From: UBA1858 sp965262455
Lineage (GTDB): Bacteria; Pseudomonadota; Gammaproteobacteria; UBA4575
Direction: 5' to 3'
Length of the DNA stretch: 64,000 nucleotides
NCBI GenBank assembly: GCA_965262455.1
Contig: CBDHFH010000007.1
Coordinates: 62,001 to 126,000 of the forward strand
Shown: in pieces, positions 19,200 through 27,733 of the stretch
Position numbering within the stretch: position 1 is the stretch's first letter
How the letters are laid out: the number at the start of each line of letters is the position of its first letter
The notes under the pieces: generated by a model
The model's database searches: none
Seen by the model: only the letters and a program-made list of their open reading frames with translations
Told to the model about the DNA's origin: nothing
Program-made: the position numbers and the translations under genes

Positions 19200-20180
19200 A
19201 TGAAAACGCTAGACATGCAAAAAACAATTCAACTCGCTCAAGCTGTCATTAAAGAAGAAGCCAATGCGGTGATGAGCTTAAACAGTCGTATTGACGATGA
19301 ATTTGTTGCAGCATGTGAGCTGTTATTAAATTGCACGGGGCGTATTGTTGTTCTAGGGATTGGCAAGTCAGGTCATATCGGACGTAAAATTGCCGCCACA
19401 CTGGCAAGTACCGGAAGCCCGGCCTTTTTCATTAGTGCGGCTGAAGCGGCGCATGGTGACATGGGAATGATCGACAAACGTGACGTCGCCATTCTGTTAT
19501 CTAATTCTGGCCAGTCGGATGAATTAATTGCCCTGCTTCCACCTTTAAAAAGATTAGCCATCAAGCTCGTTGCAATCACGGGCAATGTTAATTCGAGTAT
19601 TGCTGACAATGCAGATGTTAAATTAAATATTTCCGTCGACAATGAAGCCTGTCCCTTGGGTCTCGCACCAACTACCAGCACCACGGCCATGTTAGCTATG
19701 GGTGATGCGTTAGCGATTGCCCTGCTGGATGCACGCGGCTTTGATGAAAGCGACTTTGCGCGCTCGCATCCCGCTGGCAGACTAGGAAAGCGCTTACTAA
19801 TTAAAGTCGCTGACATCATGCATCGTAATGAAGAAGTGCCCCAAGTACACCATTCCATGAGTATCAAACATGGGCTGCTGGAAATGACTAGCAAAGGCCT
19901 GGGCATGACCGTTGTCATCGATGATCAGCAACAGGTACTTGGTATATTTACCGACGGTGACTTGCGTCGCGTATTTGAAAAAGATGTCAACATTCATGAG
20001 TCTAAAATGAGTGACGTAATGACTGCTAACTGTCACACTGCACAAGCACATCAGTTAGCTGCCGAAATTTTAGAACTCATGCAAACATTACGTATTAACT
20101 CTATTCCCATCACAGATGATGACAATAAGCTTATTGGTGCATTGAATATGCATGACTTACTCACTGCAGGTGTGATTTAA
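19200..20180 (+). CDS. kdsD: D-arabinose 5-phosphate isomerase
   Basis: 326 residues: an N-terminal SIS sugar-isomerase domain (about 40-180; GIGKSGHIGRKIAATLASTG, SNSGQSDEL) and two C-terminal CBS domains (about 210-325). It converts ribulose 5-phosphate to arabinose 5-phosphate, the precursor of the Kdo sugar of lipopolysaccharide. It starts 15 bases after the antiporter gene and is followed at 13 bases by kdsC, the phosphatase of the same pathway. Confidence 0.96.
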   Translation: MKTLDMQKTIQLAQAVIKEEANAVMSLNSRIDDEFVAACELLLNCTGRIVVLGIGKSGHIGRKIAATLASTGSPAFFISAAEAAHGDMGMIDKRDVAILLSNSGQSDELIALLPPLKRLAIKLVAITGNVNSSIADNADVKLNISVDNEACPLGLAPTTSTTAMLAMGDALAIALLDARGFDESDFARSHPAGRLGKRLLIKVADIMHRNEEVPQVHHSMSIKHGLLEMTSKGLGMTVVIDDQQQVLGIFTDGDLRRVFEKDVNIHESKMSDVMTANCHTAQAHQLAAEILELMQTLRINSIPITDDDNKLIGALNMHDLLTAGVI

Positions 20181-20193
20181 GCGCCTATTTCCA

Positions 20194-20724
20194 ATGGATT
20201 TTGAATCAATAAAAAAATTAGCCACTCACATTAAACTGGTCGTGTTTGATGTGGACGGCGTATTTACTGATGGCACCATTGCAATCAATCATCTGGGTGA
20301 AGAAACTAAATTCTTCAACGTACGAGATGGTCATGGTATTCGTATGCTAATGCACTATGGTATTGATGTCGCCGTTATCTCTGGACGTGATTCCGAGGCG
20401 GTTAACGTGCGCATGAACGAACTTGGAATAACAACTATTATGCAAGGCCATATTGATAAGCGCCATGCATTAACCGAGTTATTAGCCTCTAAAAACATTC
20501 GAGCCGAACAAGTTGCGTTTGTGGGTGATGACATCATCGATGTGCCGGCGATGCAGATGTCTGGTTTATCTTTTGCAGTTGCCGATGCGCATCCATGGGT
20601 CATTCAACATGCGCATCATACTACTAATGCAATGGGCGGGCATGGCGCCGTGAGAGAAGTATGTGAACTCATCATGGATGCGAATGGTCTATTAGATAAA
20701 GCACTCAACTACAATGTGCAATGA
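20194..20724 (+). CDS. kdsC: 3-deoxy-D-manno-octulosonate 8-phosphate phosphatase
   Basis: 176-residue HAD-superfamily C0 phosphatase. The nucleophile and acid/base aspartates are D19 and D21 in VVFDVDGVFTDG, followed by ISGRDS (motif II) and FVGDDIIDVPAM (motif IV). It removes phosphate from Kdo 8-phosphate. Its stop overlaps the lptC start (ATGA). Confidence 0.96.
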   Translation: MDFESIKKLATHIKLVVFDVDGVFTDGTIAINHLGEETKFFNVRDGHGIRMLMHYGIDVAVISGRDSEAVNVRMNELGITTIMQGHIDKRHALTELLASKNIRAEQVAFVGDDIIDVPAMQMSGLSFAVADAHPWVIQHAHHTTNAMGGHGAVREVCELIMDANGLLDKALNYNVQ

Positions 20725-21281
20725 TTAAAATTATATTAATACTAGCAGGCATCTCACTCACTATAGTTGCGCTATATTACCATCTTAAAACTGTTGAGAG
20801 TGAATACACTCAGCAGTTAATCAACTCGCCTGAGCAACAGCATTATTCACACCAGTTTAAAAATTTTTCGCTGACCAACACCAACGCCAAAGGCGAGACA
20901 CAATCGATAATCCATTCGCCATCAACACGCATGCAAACAGCTCAACAAATCACATTTATGGATGACCCTGAATTGATCATGCAGCGCGAGTTAGAATCAC
21001 CTATTGTGATTACGGCAAAACAAGCGCAAGTGTTTCATACTAGAAATGAAACCTTATTAAACGATAATGTTGAAGTTGTTATGAGCAATAGTAATAACAG
21101 TAATGCTGTATTAAAGACTGAACAACTAGCGATAAACAATCAAACCCAACATGCTTACACCGAATTACCTGCTATGGTTATTCATAACAAAGGCACCATG
21201 CATGGTACTGGTGTAGAGTTTGACCCGCACACTAAACAAATTAATTTCCTCAGTGAAGTACGTGGCATCTATGAACACTAA
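20721..21281 (+). CDS. lptC: LptC, lipopolysaccharide export subunit
   Basis: 186-residue bitopic inner-membrane protein with one N-terminal helix (about residues 3-20) and a periplasmic beta-jellyroll. It hands lipopolysaccharide from LptB2FG to LptA. The sequence is weakly conserved; identification rests on fold-typical features (an LPTC-like repeat of short hydrophobic strands) and on position between kdsC and lptA. It overlaps kdsC by four bases and lptA by eleven. Confidence 0.9.
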   Translation: MIKIILILAGISLTIVALYYHLKTVESEYTQQLINSPEQQHYSHQFKNFSLTNTNAKGETQSIIHSPSTRMQTAQQITFMDDPELIMQRELESPIVITAKQAQVFHTRNETLLNDNVEVVMSNSNNSNAVLKTEQLAINNQTQHAYTELPAMVIHNKGTMHGTGVEFDPHTKQINFLSEVRGIYEH

Positions 21282-21783
21282 ATTATTATTTTCGCTGGCA
21301 CTATTAAGTTGCTTACTCTTTTTTAATGGCCTGCATGCACGATCCGACGACAGTGAAAAACCGATTCACATCACTGCAGATACTGCTGAATTAAATGATA
21401 AAACTGGCGTAAGTATTTATCGTGGTGATGTTGAAATGATACAAGGCACGACCATTCTTACCGGCGATGTAATTACCGTGTATACCAAAGACAATGAAGT
21501 GACAAAGATGATATCAGTCGGCAATCTTGCCACCTACCAAGAAACAACGGATGATGGTGACATCGTCTATGCTGAGTCCGAAGAAATGATTCATAACAGC
21601 GCAGAAAAAAAAGTGGAGTTATTTCGTCGAGGTAAAATCACTCAAGTGGGCAATGTGATCAAAAGTGATTACATCCTCTACCTTACCGAAGAAGGCCTGA
21701 TTGACACCGGCACTAAAAAAGATCGTATCAAAATTACCATACAGCCCAAGTCAAACTTAGTTAAAGATGATGCAAAACAATAA
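21271..21783 (+). CDS. lptA: LptA, periplasmic lipopolysaccharide bridge protein
   Basis: 170-residue exported OstA-fold protein forming the periplasmic Lpt bridge. The start is ATG 21271 (MNTKLLFSLALL) because it gives a proper signal peptide ending near LHARSDDS; longer starts run inside lptC. Family segments are PIHITADTAELNDKTGVSIYRGDV and SEEMIHNSAEKKVELF. Its last 17 bases overlap lptB. Confidence 0.93.
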   Translation: MNTKLLFSLALLSCLLFFNGLHARSDDSEKPIHITADTAELNDKTGVSIYRGDVEMIQGTTILTGDVITVYTKDNEVTKMISVGNLATYQETTDDGDIVYAESEEMIHNSAEKKVELFRRGKITQVGNVIKSDYILYLTEEGLIDTGTKKDRIKITIQPKSNLVKDDAKQ

Positions 21784-22504
21784 CCGCCTATGGGCAAAAC
21801 AACTTGCTAAGACATATAAAAAGCGCCAGGTAGTCAAAGGCGTTGACGTCGAAGTTAGAAGTGGCGAAATTGTTGGTCTGCTGGGTCCTAATGGTGCAGG
21901 CAAAACTACCAGCTTCTACATGATAGTAGGCCTAGTGCCTTGTGATGCTGGCAACATCGGTTTAAACGATCAAGACATTACCAAATTACCCATGCATGCG
22001 CGTGCTCAGCAGGGTGTTGGTTATTTACCGCAAGAAGCATCCGTATTCCGCGGACTGACTGTGGAAGAAAATATCATTGCCGTGCTGCAACTAAGAAAAA
22101 ATATAAATAAAAACATGCAACGGGAAATATGCGAGCATCTTTTACAAGATTTACAAATCGAACATATTCGCAAAAGCAAAGGATTCAGCTTATCGGGGGG
22201 AGAGCGTCGACGTGTGGAAATCGGACGTGCTCTTGCAATTCAGCCTCAGTTTATCTTACTTGATGAACCTTTTGCTGGTGTTGACCCTATCTCAGTGATG
22301 GACATACAGCGTTTACTCAAGCAACTAACAGAGCGTGGCATTGGATTATTAATCACTGACCATAATGTGCGAGAAACATTAGGCATCTGTTCACGTGCAT
22401 ACATTCTTAATCAGGGTGAAATCATTGCAGATGGCACCCCCGAACATTTACTCAACAACCAACAAGTCAGAGATGTGTATCTCGGTTCAGAATTTCAGCT
22501 GTAA
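21767..22504 (+). CDS. lptB: LptB, ATPase of lipopolysaccharide export
   Basis: 245-residue ABC ATPase with Walker A GPNGAGKTTSFYM, Q-loop YLPQEASVFRGL, signature LSGGERRRVEIGRA, Walker B FILLDEPFAGVDP and switch His LITDHNVRE. It drives LptFG. It is immediately upstream of rpoN, the order seen across Proteobacteria, with a 143-base gap that should hold the rpoN promoter. Confidence 0.97.
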   Translation: MMQNNNRLWAKQLAKTYKKRQVVKGVDVEVRSGEIVGLLGPNGAGKTTSFYMIVGLVPCDAGNIGLNDQDITKLPMHARAQQGVGYLPQEASVFRGLTVEENIIAVLQLRKNINKNMQREICEHLLQDLQIEHIRKSKGFSLSGGERRRVEIGRALAIQPQFILLDEPFAGVDPISVMDIQRLLKQLTERGIGLLITDHNVRETLGICSRAYILNQGEIIADGTPEHLLNNQQVRDVYLGSEFQL

Positions 22505-22647
22505 CAGTTAATTTCACTACAGTACAAAAAAACAGCTAGTCGGAATATAGCTACATTCATATAGGCAGCACGCTTCTCAAGCCAAGCGTTTTGTGTAACT
22601 ATCTGCCTCATTAATAAAAAACTAGCAATAATTACGCCAATTTTTTA

Positions 22648-24108
22648 ATGCTCAAACCCTCCATACAACTCCGCGTCGGCCAATCACTGTCGATGACACC
22701 CCAATTGCAGCAAGCGATAAAGTTGCTGCAACTGTCATCATTGGAATTACAGCAGGAAATCCAGCAGATCTTCGAAACTAATCCGATGTTGGAGAAGGAT
22801 GATGAGAACCCGGCGGACACAGCTCCCAGTACAGAAAAAAGTGAGCAGGAATCATCAACAAGCTTGCAGGCAGAGCAAGAAATTACCAATACCAGCGACC
22901 AAATAAGTGATGATCTGCCTATTGATAGTAATTGGGAAGATATCTATCAGGCATCTAATGTGTATAACGAAACTCCCAGAGATGCACTGCCCGATATCTA
23001 TGAAAATGAAAGTGGTGCAGACAACTCATTGCACGAACATTTACGCCAACAAATTGACTTGATTAACTTGAGCGATATAGATCGAATCATAGGTATCACC
23101 CTCATTGATGAAATAGATAATGACGGCTATCTGACCGATAGCGTAGATAATATTTACCAAGGACTATTAGAGACCTTTGCGGAATTAGAAATTGATGAGG
23201 TAAATGCCATCAGGCATTTGATCCAACACCTGGATCCAGTTGGCACCGGCGTGAGTGATTTAGCAGAGTGCCTATCTGTTCAACTGAATGTGTTGCCCGC
23301 AGAAACCCCACACTTAGATTCTGCTAAAGAAATTGTCCATAATTATATTGATGCGCTTGGCAGTCGTAATACCAAACTCATTCAGCGTCGCCTGGATCTG
23401 AGTGATAGTGATTTGCAACATGCCATTGAATTAATTCAGTCACTCAACCCACGTCCCGGGGCACACGTTGCCGACAATAAAACAGAGTACGTGATCCCTG
23501 ACGTCACTGTCTTCAAGCGTGGCAATCAATGGCGTGTAGAACTGAATATTGATACAGCACCTAAACTGCGTATCAATGAGACTTATGCAGATTTAATTAA
23601 ACGTGCGGACAACAGCACCGACAACAACTACATGAAAACACAATTACAAGAGGCTCGTTGGTTTATAAAGAGCTTGCACAGTCGAAATGAAACGTTGCTG
23701 CGTGTCGCGACATCAATAATTGAACACCAAAGGAAGTTCCTTGATTATGGCCCGGAAGCGATGAAACCTTTGGTGCTAAGAGATATAGCAGAAGAACTTG
23801 AACTGCATGAATCTACGGTATCTCGTGTTACAACCAACAAATACATGCATACCCCTCGGGGTATTTATGAATTTAAATACTTTTTCTCCAGCCACGTGGG
23901 CACCGCCGATGGCGGTGTTTGTTCAGCCACTGCGATCCGTGCCATGATCAAGAAATTGATTGAAGATGAAAATAACGCCAAACCGCTGAGTGACAGCAAA
24001 ATTGCTAAACTGCTTGATGAAAAAGGCATCAATGTTGCGCGTCGAACGGTCGCAAAATACCGAGAAGCGATGTCCATACCCCCTTCAAACGAACGCAAAC
24101 AATTGTAA
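22648..24108 (+). CDS. rpoN: RNA polymerase sigma-54 factor
   Basis: 486-residue sigma-54. Region I is glutamine/leucine-rich (SMTPQLQQAIKLLQLSSLEL), followed by an acidic variable region II (about 50-110), the core-binding domain, a helix-turn-helix and the RpoN box ARRTVAKYREAM near residue 465. It directs transcription from -24/-12 promoters with enhancer-binding activators. It heads the rpoN-hpf-ptsN-hprK-rapZ-PTS block that links nitrogen and carbon status. Confidence 0.97.
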   Translation: MLKPSIQLRVGQSLSMTPQLQQAIKLLQLSSLELQQEIQQIFETNPMLEKDDENPADTAPSTEKSEQESSTSLQAEQEITNTSDQISDDLPIDSNWEDIYQASNVYNETPRDALPDIYENESGADNSLHEHLRQQIDLINLSDIDRIIGITLIDEIDNDGYLTDSVDNIYQGLLETFAELEIDEVNAIRHLIQHLDPVGTGVSDLAECLSVQLNVLPAETPHLDSAKEIVHNYIDALGSRNTKLIQRRLDLSDSDLQHAIELIQSLNPRPGAHVADNKTEYVIPDVTVFKRGNQWRVELNIDTAPKLRINETYADLIKRADNSTDNNYMKTQLQEARWFIKSLHSRNETLLRVATSIIEHQRKFLDYGPEAMKPLVLRDIAEELELHESTVSRVTTNKYMHTPRGIYEFKYFFSSHVGTADGGVCSATAIRAMIKKLIEDENNAKPLSDSKIAKLLDEKGINVARRTVAKYREAMSIPPSNERKQL

Positions 24109-24294
24109 ATTAGTAAGTTTTTCAAGTGCTTATTTAAACTTTCTGATTTCGGTCAAAATAATCGATATTAGCCACACTTTCGACACCTTGGGTGCGCTAT
24201 TATTTAATCTGTAAACAGCTTCTTGAGGCTGACCCCAGAGCCACAGCTGAATTCAAATTGCAACTAGAATTGCGCTTTGAAGGAGGTTATAAAG

Positions 24295-24402
24295 ATGCTG
24301 AGAATTAAACATAAATTCATAAGTCACGGAGGGATAAATGCAGATAGAGCTTACCGGTCACCACCTCGATATAACCCCCGCAATAAGAAATTTTGTCAAT
24401 GA
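24295..24402 (+). CDS. Possible 35-codon leader ORF overlapping hpf
   Basis: An ATG at 24295 follows a near-perfect ribosome site (AAGGAGG, spacing 8). It opens a 35-residue frame (starting MLRIKHKFISHGG) that contains the hpf ribosome site and runs 65 bases into hpf in another frame. The peptide resembles nothing I know. The strong site is the only reason to list it. It may be a translational leader influencing hpf, or a chance frame. Confidence 0.25.
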   Translation: MLRIKHKFISHGGINADRAYRSPPRYNPRNKKFCQ

Positions 24403-24658
24403 AAAATTCAAACGCCTCGAAAGACACTTCGATCATGTAATTAATACGCACGTCGTGTTATCTGTAGAGAAAGTACGCCACCAAGCAGAAGCTTCTATGT
24501 TAGTTAGCCGTAATAAAATTTTTGCCAATGCCACTGCGGACGATATGTATGTTGCGATTGACCATCTGATCGATAAATTAGACCGCCAGATAGTTAAGCA
24601 TAAAGAGAAAATCAAGGATCATCACAACCAGGAAGGCGCGCACAGAAACCTAGTTTAG
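24338..24658 (+). CDS. hpf: Ribosome hibernation promoting factor, short form
   Basis: 106-residue HPF/YfiA-family protein, starting MQIELTGHHLDITPAIRNF and containing the typical VEKVRHQAEASMLV and YVAIDHLIDKLDRQ segments. The short form promotes 100S dimer formation together with RMF in gammaproteobacteria. A ribosome site GGAGG lies just upstream of ATG 24338. It lies between rpoN and ptsN as in E. coli. Confidence 0.95.
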   Translation: MQIELTGHHLDITPAIRNFVNEKFKRLERHFDHVINTHVVLSVEKVRHQAEASMLVSRNKIFANATADDMYVAIDHLIDKLDRQIVKHKEKIKDHHNQEGAHRNLV

Positions 24659-24696
24659 CCCACTAAGTAAAGTGCACTTTATGCCGAAAATAAGTT

Positions 24697-25173
24697 ATGG
24701 AAAATGTATCACTCACTCGTTATTTAGACACGGCGCGTGTGCGTCTACTCCACGAAATCAGTAGCAAGAAACGCGTGTTTGAGTTGCTCGGAGAGCTACT
24801 CGCAAAAGATTTAGATGAAGTCCAGGCAACTCAAGTGAGTGAAGGACTGCAAGCAAGAGAACGCTTAGGCACCACCGCGCTAGGCGAAGGCGTTGCCATT
24901 CCACACTGTCGCATTGATAACCTTAAAGAAATTCGTTGTGCGGTTGTAAAATTAGACCGTGCCGTTGATTTTGATGCCCCTGATCAACAACCAGTGTCAC
25001 TCTTTTACGCCCTACTCGTGCCTGAAGACGCCACTGACGAACACTTAAAAACACTCGGATTACTTGCTGAATTTTTATCCGAGCAAAACAACAGAAGCAA
25101 ACTTCGTAACTGTACAACTGCTGAAGAGATTTTAAATATATTCGCTGAAACGTCCGATAAGCATGCTGCATAA
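24697..25173 (+). CDS. ptsN: Nitrogen-regulatory PTS enzyme IIA
   Basis: 158-residue EIIA of the fructose/mannitol family. The phosphorylated histidine is H70 in VAIPHCRID. It acts as a regulator, not a sugar carrier: phosphorylated through EI and HPr encoded downstream, it controls potassium transport and other targets in relatives. It follows hpf by 38 bases and precedes hprK by 60. Confidence 0.95.
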   Translation: MENVSLTRYLDTARVRLLHEISSKKRVFELLGELLAKDLDEVQATQVSEGLQARERLGTTALGEGVAIPHCRIDNLKEIRCAVVKLDRAVDFDAPDQQPVSLFYALLVPEDATDEHLKTLGLLAEFLSEQNNRSKLRNCTTAEEILNIFAETSDKHAA

Positions 25174-25233
25174 CACTGGTAGTTATTGAATGGGACGCTT
25201 AGACTAGGCGCTGGATTTTTTAACTAGTGTCTA

Positions 25234-26178
25234 ATGCCTGAAAATACTACACCCCAATCAATTCTTGATTCACTGAGTGAGGAACTAGAGCTATCCATCT
25301 GGTATGGAGAAGCCTATTTAGCCTCCCCGTTTTCTCACCATAGTTTTAGTGATGACTCAGCGACCATTGTAGGTTATTTCAATCTAATTCACTCCAGCCA
25401 GGCACAGGTGCTCGGAAATGTTGAACTCAATTACATACAATCATTAGGCGAACAGGAAAAACACCGCGCGTACACACGCTTATTTGGCTCTGACACGATT
25501 GCAATTTTTTTCACCGACAACTTAATGCCGCCAATTGAGTTGAAAGCCTTTGTCGACGAATACAAAACCCCTATCTTCTGCTCAAGTTTATCCTCCACAG
25601 AAATCATTACCCATTTGCGCTATTTTTTATCGCGCGCACTGGCAGACAAAATCACGCTGCATGGCGTATTCATGGAAGTCAGCAGTCTGGGGGTCATGTT
25701 GACTGGCGAGAGTGGATTAGGCAAAAGCGAACTGGCCTTAGAACTTGTCACACGTGGGCATCGTTTAATTGCCGATGATGCACCAGAGTTCATGCGCATT
25801 GCACCGGATATTATTATGGGTTCATGCCCGCCATTGCTAAGAAACTTTCTCGAAGTGAGAGGGCTGGGCGTACTGAATATTCGCAAAATGTATGGTGACA
25901 GCGCGATTAAATTCAGCAAGTATCTCAGACTGATCATCCACTTGACGGCGATGCAGTCCATTCCAAAGTCTGAGGATAGACTTTCCACCCCGCAACTGAC
26001 TAAAAACGTTCTCGGTCTGGAGATTCCAGTCATACGTGTGCCAGTTGCCGCAGGCAGAAACTTGGCTGTAATGACCGAAGCTGCGGTGCGTAATCATTTA
26101 TTGCGACTTAAAGGTTATGATGCGGCTGACAAGTTTATTCGTATGCAACAAGATTCCATTGAGCAAGCATCATCATGA
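25234..26178 (+). CDS. hprK: HPr kinase/phosphorylase
   Basis: 314-residue bifunctional enzyme that phosphorylates and dephosphorylates HPr on Ser46. The P-loop GESGLGKS is at residues 158-165, followed by the HPrK signature LLRNFLEVRGLGVLNIR. The N-terminal domain (1-130) is the usual regulatory fold. The matching HPr with Ser46 is encoded 1.3 kb downstream. The stop overlaps the rapZ start (ATGA). Confidence 0.96.
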   Translation: MPENTTPQSILDSLSEELELSIWYGEAYLASPFSHHSFSDDSATIVGYFNLIHSSQAQVLGNVELNYIQSLGEQEKHRAYTRLFGSDTIAIFFTDNLMPPIELKAFVDEYKTPIFCSSLSSTEIITHLRYFLSRALADKITLHGVFMEVSSLGVMLTGESGLGKSELALELVTRGHRLIADDAPEFMRIAPDIIMGSCPPLLRNFLEVRGLGVLNIRKMYGDSAIKFSKYLRLIIHLTAMQSIPKSEDRLSTPQLTKNVLGLEIPVIRVPVAAGRNLAVMTEAAVRNHLLRLKGYDAADKFIRMQQDSIEQASS

Positions 26179-27035
26179 GAATACTTATAATCACTGGCCT
26201 TTCTGGATCAGGAAAATCTGTTGCATTAAATACATTAGAAGATGATGACTTTTATTGTGTTGACAACTTACCTGTGAGTTTACTACCAACACTGATTGAT
26301 CAATGCATACAACAAGACAAAGAATACCACGAGAAAGTTGCCATTGGCATTGACTCGCGATCAGGCAATGAGAGTATTGATAAATTATTAGATATTGTTC
26401 AAACACTAAAAAACGATAACGTCCCTGTCGAAGTATTATTTTTTAGCGCAGAAATTAATACCTTAATAAAGCGCTTCAGTGAAACGCGGCGCAAGCATCC
26501 TCTCACCACACAGGATGTCCCTCTAATTAAAGCGATTCATCTAGAGAAAGACATGCTGAGTAAAATTGCTGACTACGCTGATTTAAATATCGATACCACC
26601 AAAACCAATGTACGCCAGTTACGCACACTGGTTAATGAGGTTGTCATCAACAAATCATCCACTGGCCTGACGATTGTTTTACAATCCTTTGGTTTTAAAC
26701 ATGGCATCCCAAATGATTCAGACTTTATGTTTGATGTGCGTTGTTTACCTAACCCTTACTGGCAGTCTAATTTACGCAATTTATCCGGCAAAGATACTGC
26801 CGTGATGAATTACCTGGGCTCATACAGTGAAGTCGACCGTATGATTAAATCGATTATTGAATTTTTACAAGAATGGATCCCTCTATTTGAAGAAGAAAAC
26901 AGAAGTTATTTAACCGTATCGGTCGGTTGTACGGGTGGACATCACCGTTCGGTGTATTGCATCAATCAAATTGCACATGAGTTAGGTAAATCAATTAACC
27001 AGCCCATTACTGTCAGACATAGGGAGTTCGAGTAA
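26175..27035 (+). CDS. rapZ: RapZ, RNase adapter / nucleotide-binding protein
   Basis: 286-residue protein with Walker A GLSGSGKS at residues 8-15, the signature DVRCLPNPYW and a C-terminal domain ending with CTGGHHRSVY. In E. coli RapZ senses glucosamine 6-phosphate and directs RNase E to the sRNA GlmZ. Its role here is less certain because no GlmY/GlmZ is visible. It overlaps hprK and precedes the EIIA gene by four bases. Confidence 0.95.
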   Translation: MRILIITGLSGSGKSVALNTLEDDDFYCVDNLPVSLLPTLIDQCIQQDKEYHEKVAIGIDSRSGNESIDKLLDIVQTLKNDNVPVEVLFFSAEINTLIKRFSETRRKHPLTTQDVPLIKAIHLEKDMLSKIADYADLNIDTTKTNVRQLRTLVNEVVINKSSTGLTIVLQSFGFKHGIPNDSDFMFDVRCLPNPYWQSNLRNLSGKDTAVMNYLGSYSEVDRMIKSIIEFLQEWIPLFEEENRSYLTVSVGCTGGHHRSVYCINQIAHELGKSINQPITVRHREFE

Positions 27036-27039
27036 CATC

Positions 27040-27447
27040 ATGTCCGTTGGCATTTTAATCGTCACTCATGGTGATATTGGCGAGGAGTTGTTAGCTACAG
27101 CACGTTCAACGCTTGGCGGGGAATTACCCCTAAAGTGTCGCGCCCTGTCGGTCTCACCTTCATGCGATCCAGATTTTCAGCATGACAAAGCCCAGATAAT
27201 GTTGTCCTCTATTGATAATGGAGATGGCGTACTTGTATTAACCGATATGTATGGATCAACCCCAAGCAATATTGCCAATAGTTTTAAAGAACGCGAAGAT
27301 ATTGAAGTCATCGCGGGAGTCAATTTGCCCATGTTTATCCGCGTGTTGAATTATCACGACTCGAACTTGCAAGAGATGGTGGATAAAGCGCTATCTGGCG
27401 GCCATGATGGCATTATTTTATGTACTGAAGGAAGTAACTATTCATGA
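27040..27447 (+). CDS. Mannose-type PTS EIIA protein
   Basis: 135-residue EIIA of the mannose/sorbose family, with phospho-histidine H10 in IVTHGDIGEELL and the DMYGSTPSN loop. No EIIB, EIIC or EIID follows, so it cannot be part of a transporter here and is probably regulatory. In other proteobacteria this position holds a ManX-like protein of unknown target. The stop overlaps the HPr start. Confidence 0.92.
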   Translation: MSVGILIVTHGDIGEELLATARSTLGGELPLKCRALSVSPSCDPDFQHDKAQIMLSSIDNGDGVLVLTDMYGSTPSNIANSFKEREDIEVIAGVNLPMFIRVLNYHDSNLQEMVDKALSGGHDGIILCTEGSNYS

Positions 27448-27713
27448 TTGAAGATCAGGTAACCATTTGCAATAAATTAGGATTACATGCGCGCGCAGCA
27501 GCAAAATTTGTTGCTACAGCGAGTGAATTTGAATCTGAAATCGAGATTGAAAAAGATGGTAAACGCGTTAATGGTAAAAGCATCATGGGCGTCATGATGT
27601 TAGCTGCCAGCAAAGGCAGCATTATTACTCTTTTTATCGAAGGCGATGATGCACCTGACGCCATGGATAAAATCAAACAACTCGTGCTAGACCGTTTTGG
27701 AGAAGACGAGTAA
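27444..27713 (+). CDS. ptsH: Phosphocarrier protein HPr
   Basis: 89-residue HPr with both regulatory sites: H15 (KLGLHARAA), phosphorylated by EI, and S46 (NGKSIMGVMML), the target of HPr kinase. It relays phosphate to the two EIIA proteins of the block. It could equally be called NPr. It is translationally coupled to the EIIA gene by a four-base overlap. Confidence 0.95.
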   Translation: MIEDQVTICNKLGLHARAAAKFVATASEFESEIEIEKDGKRVNGKSIMGVMMLAASKGSIITLFIEGDDAPDAMDKIKQLVLDRFGEDE

Positions 27714-27733
27714 ATGCATAGAAATGAGTTGAA

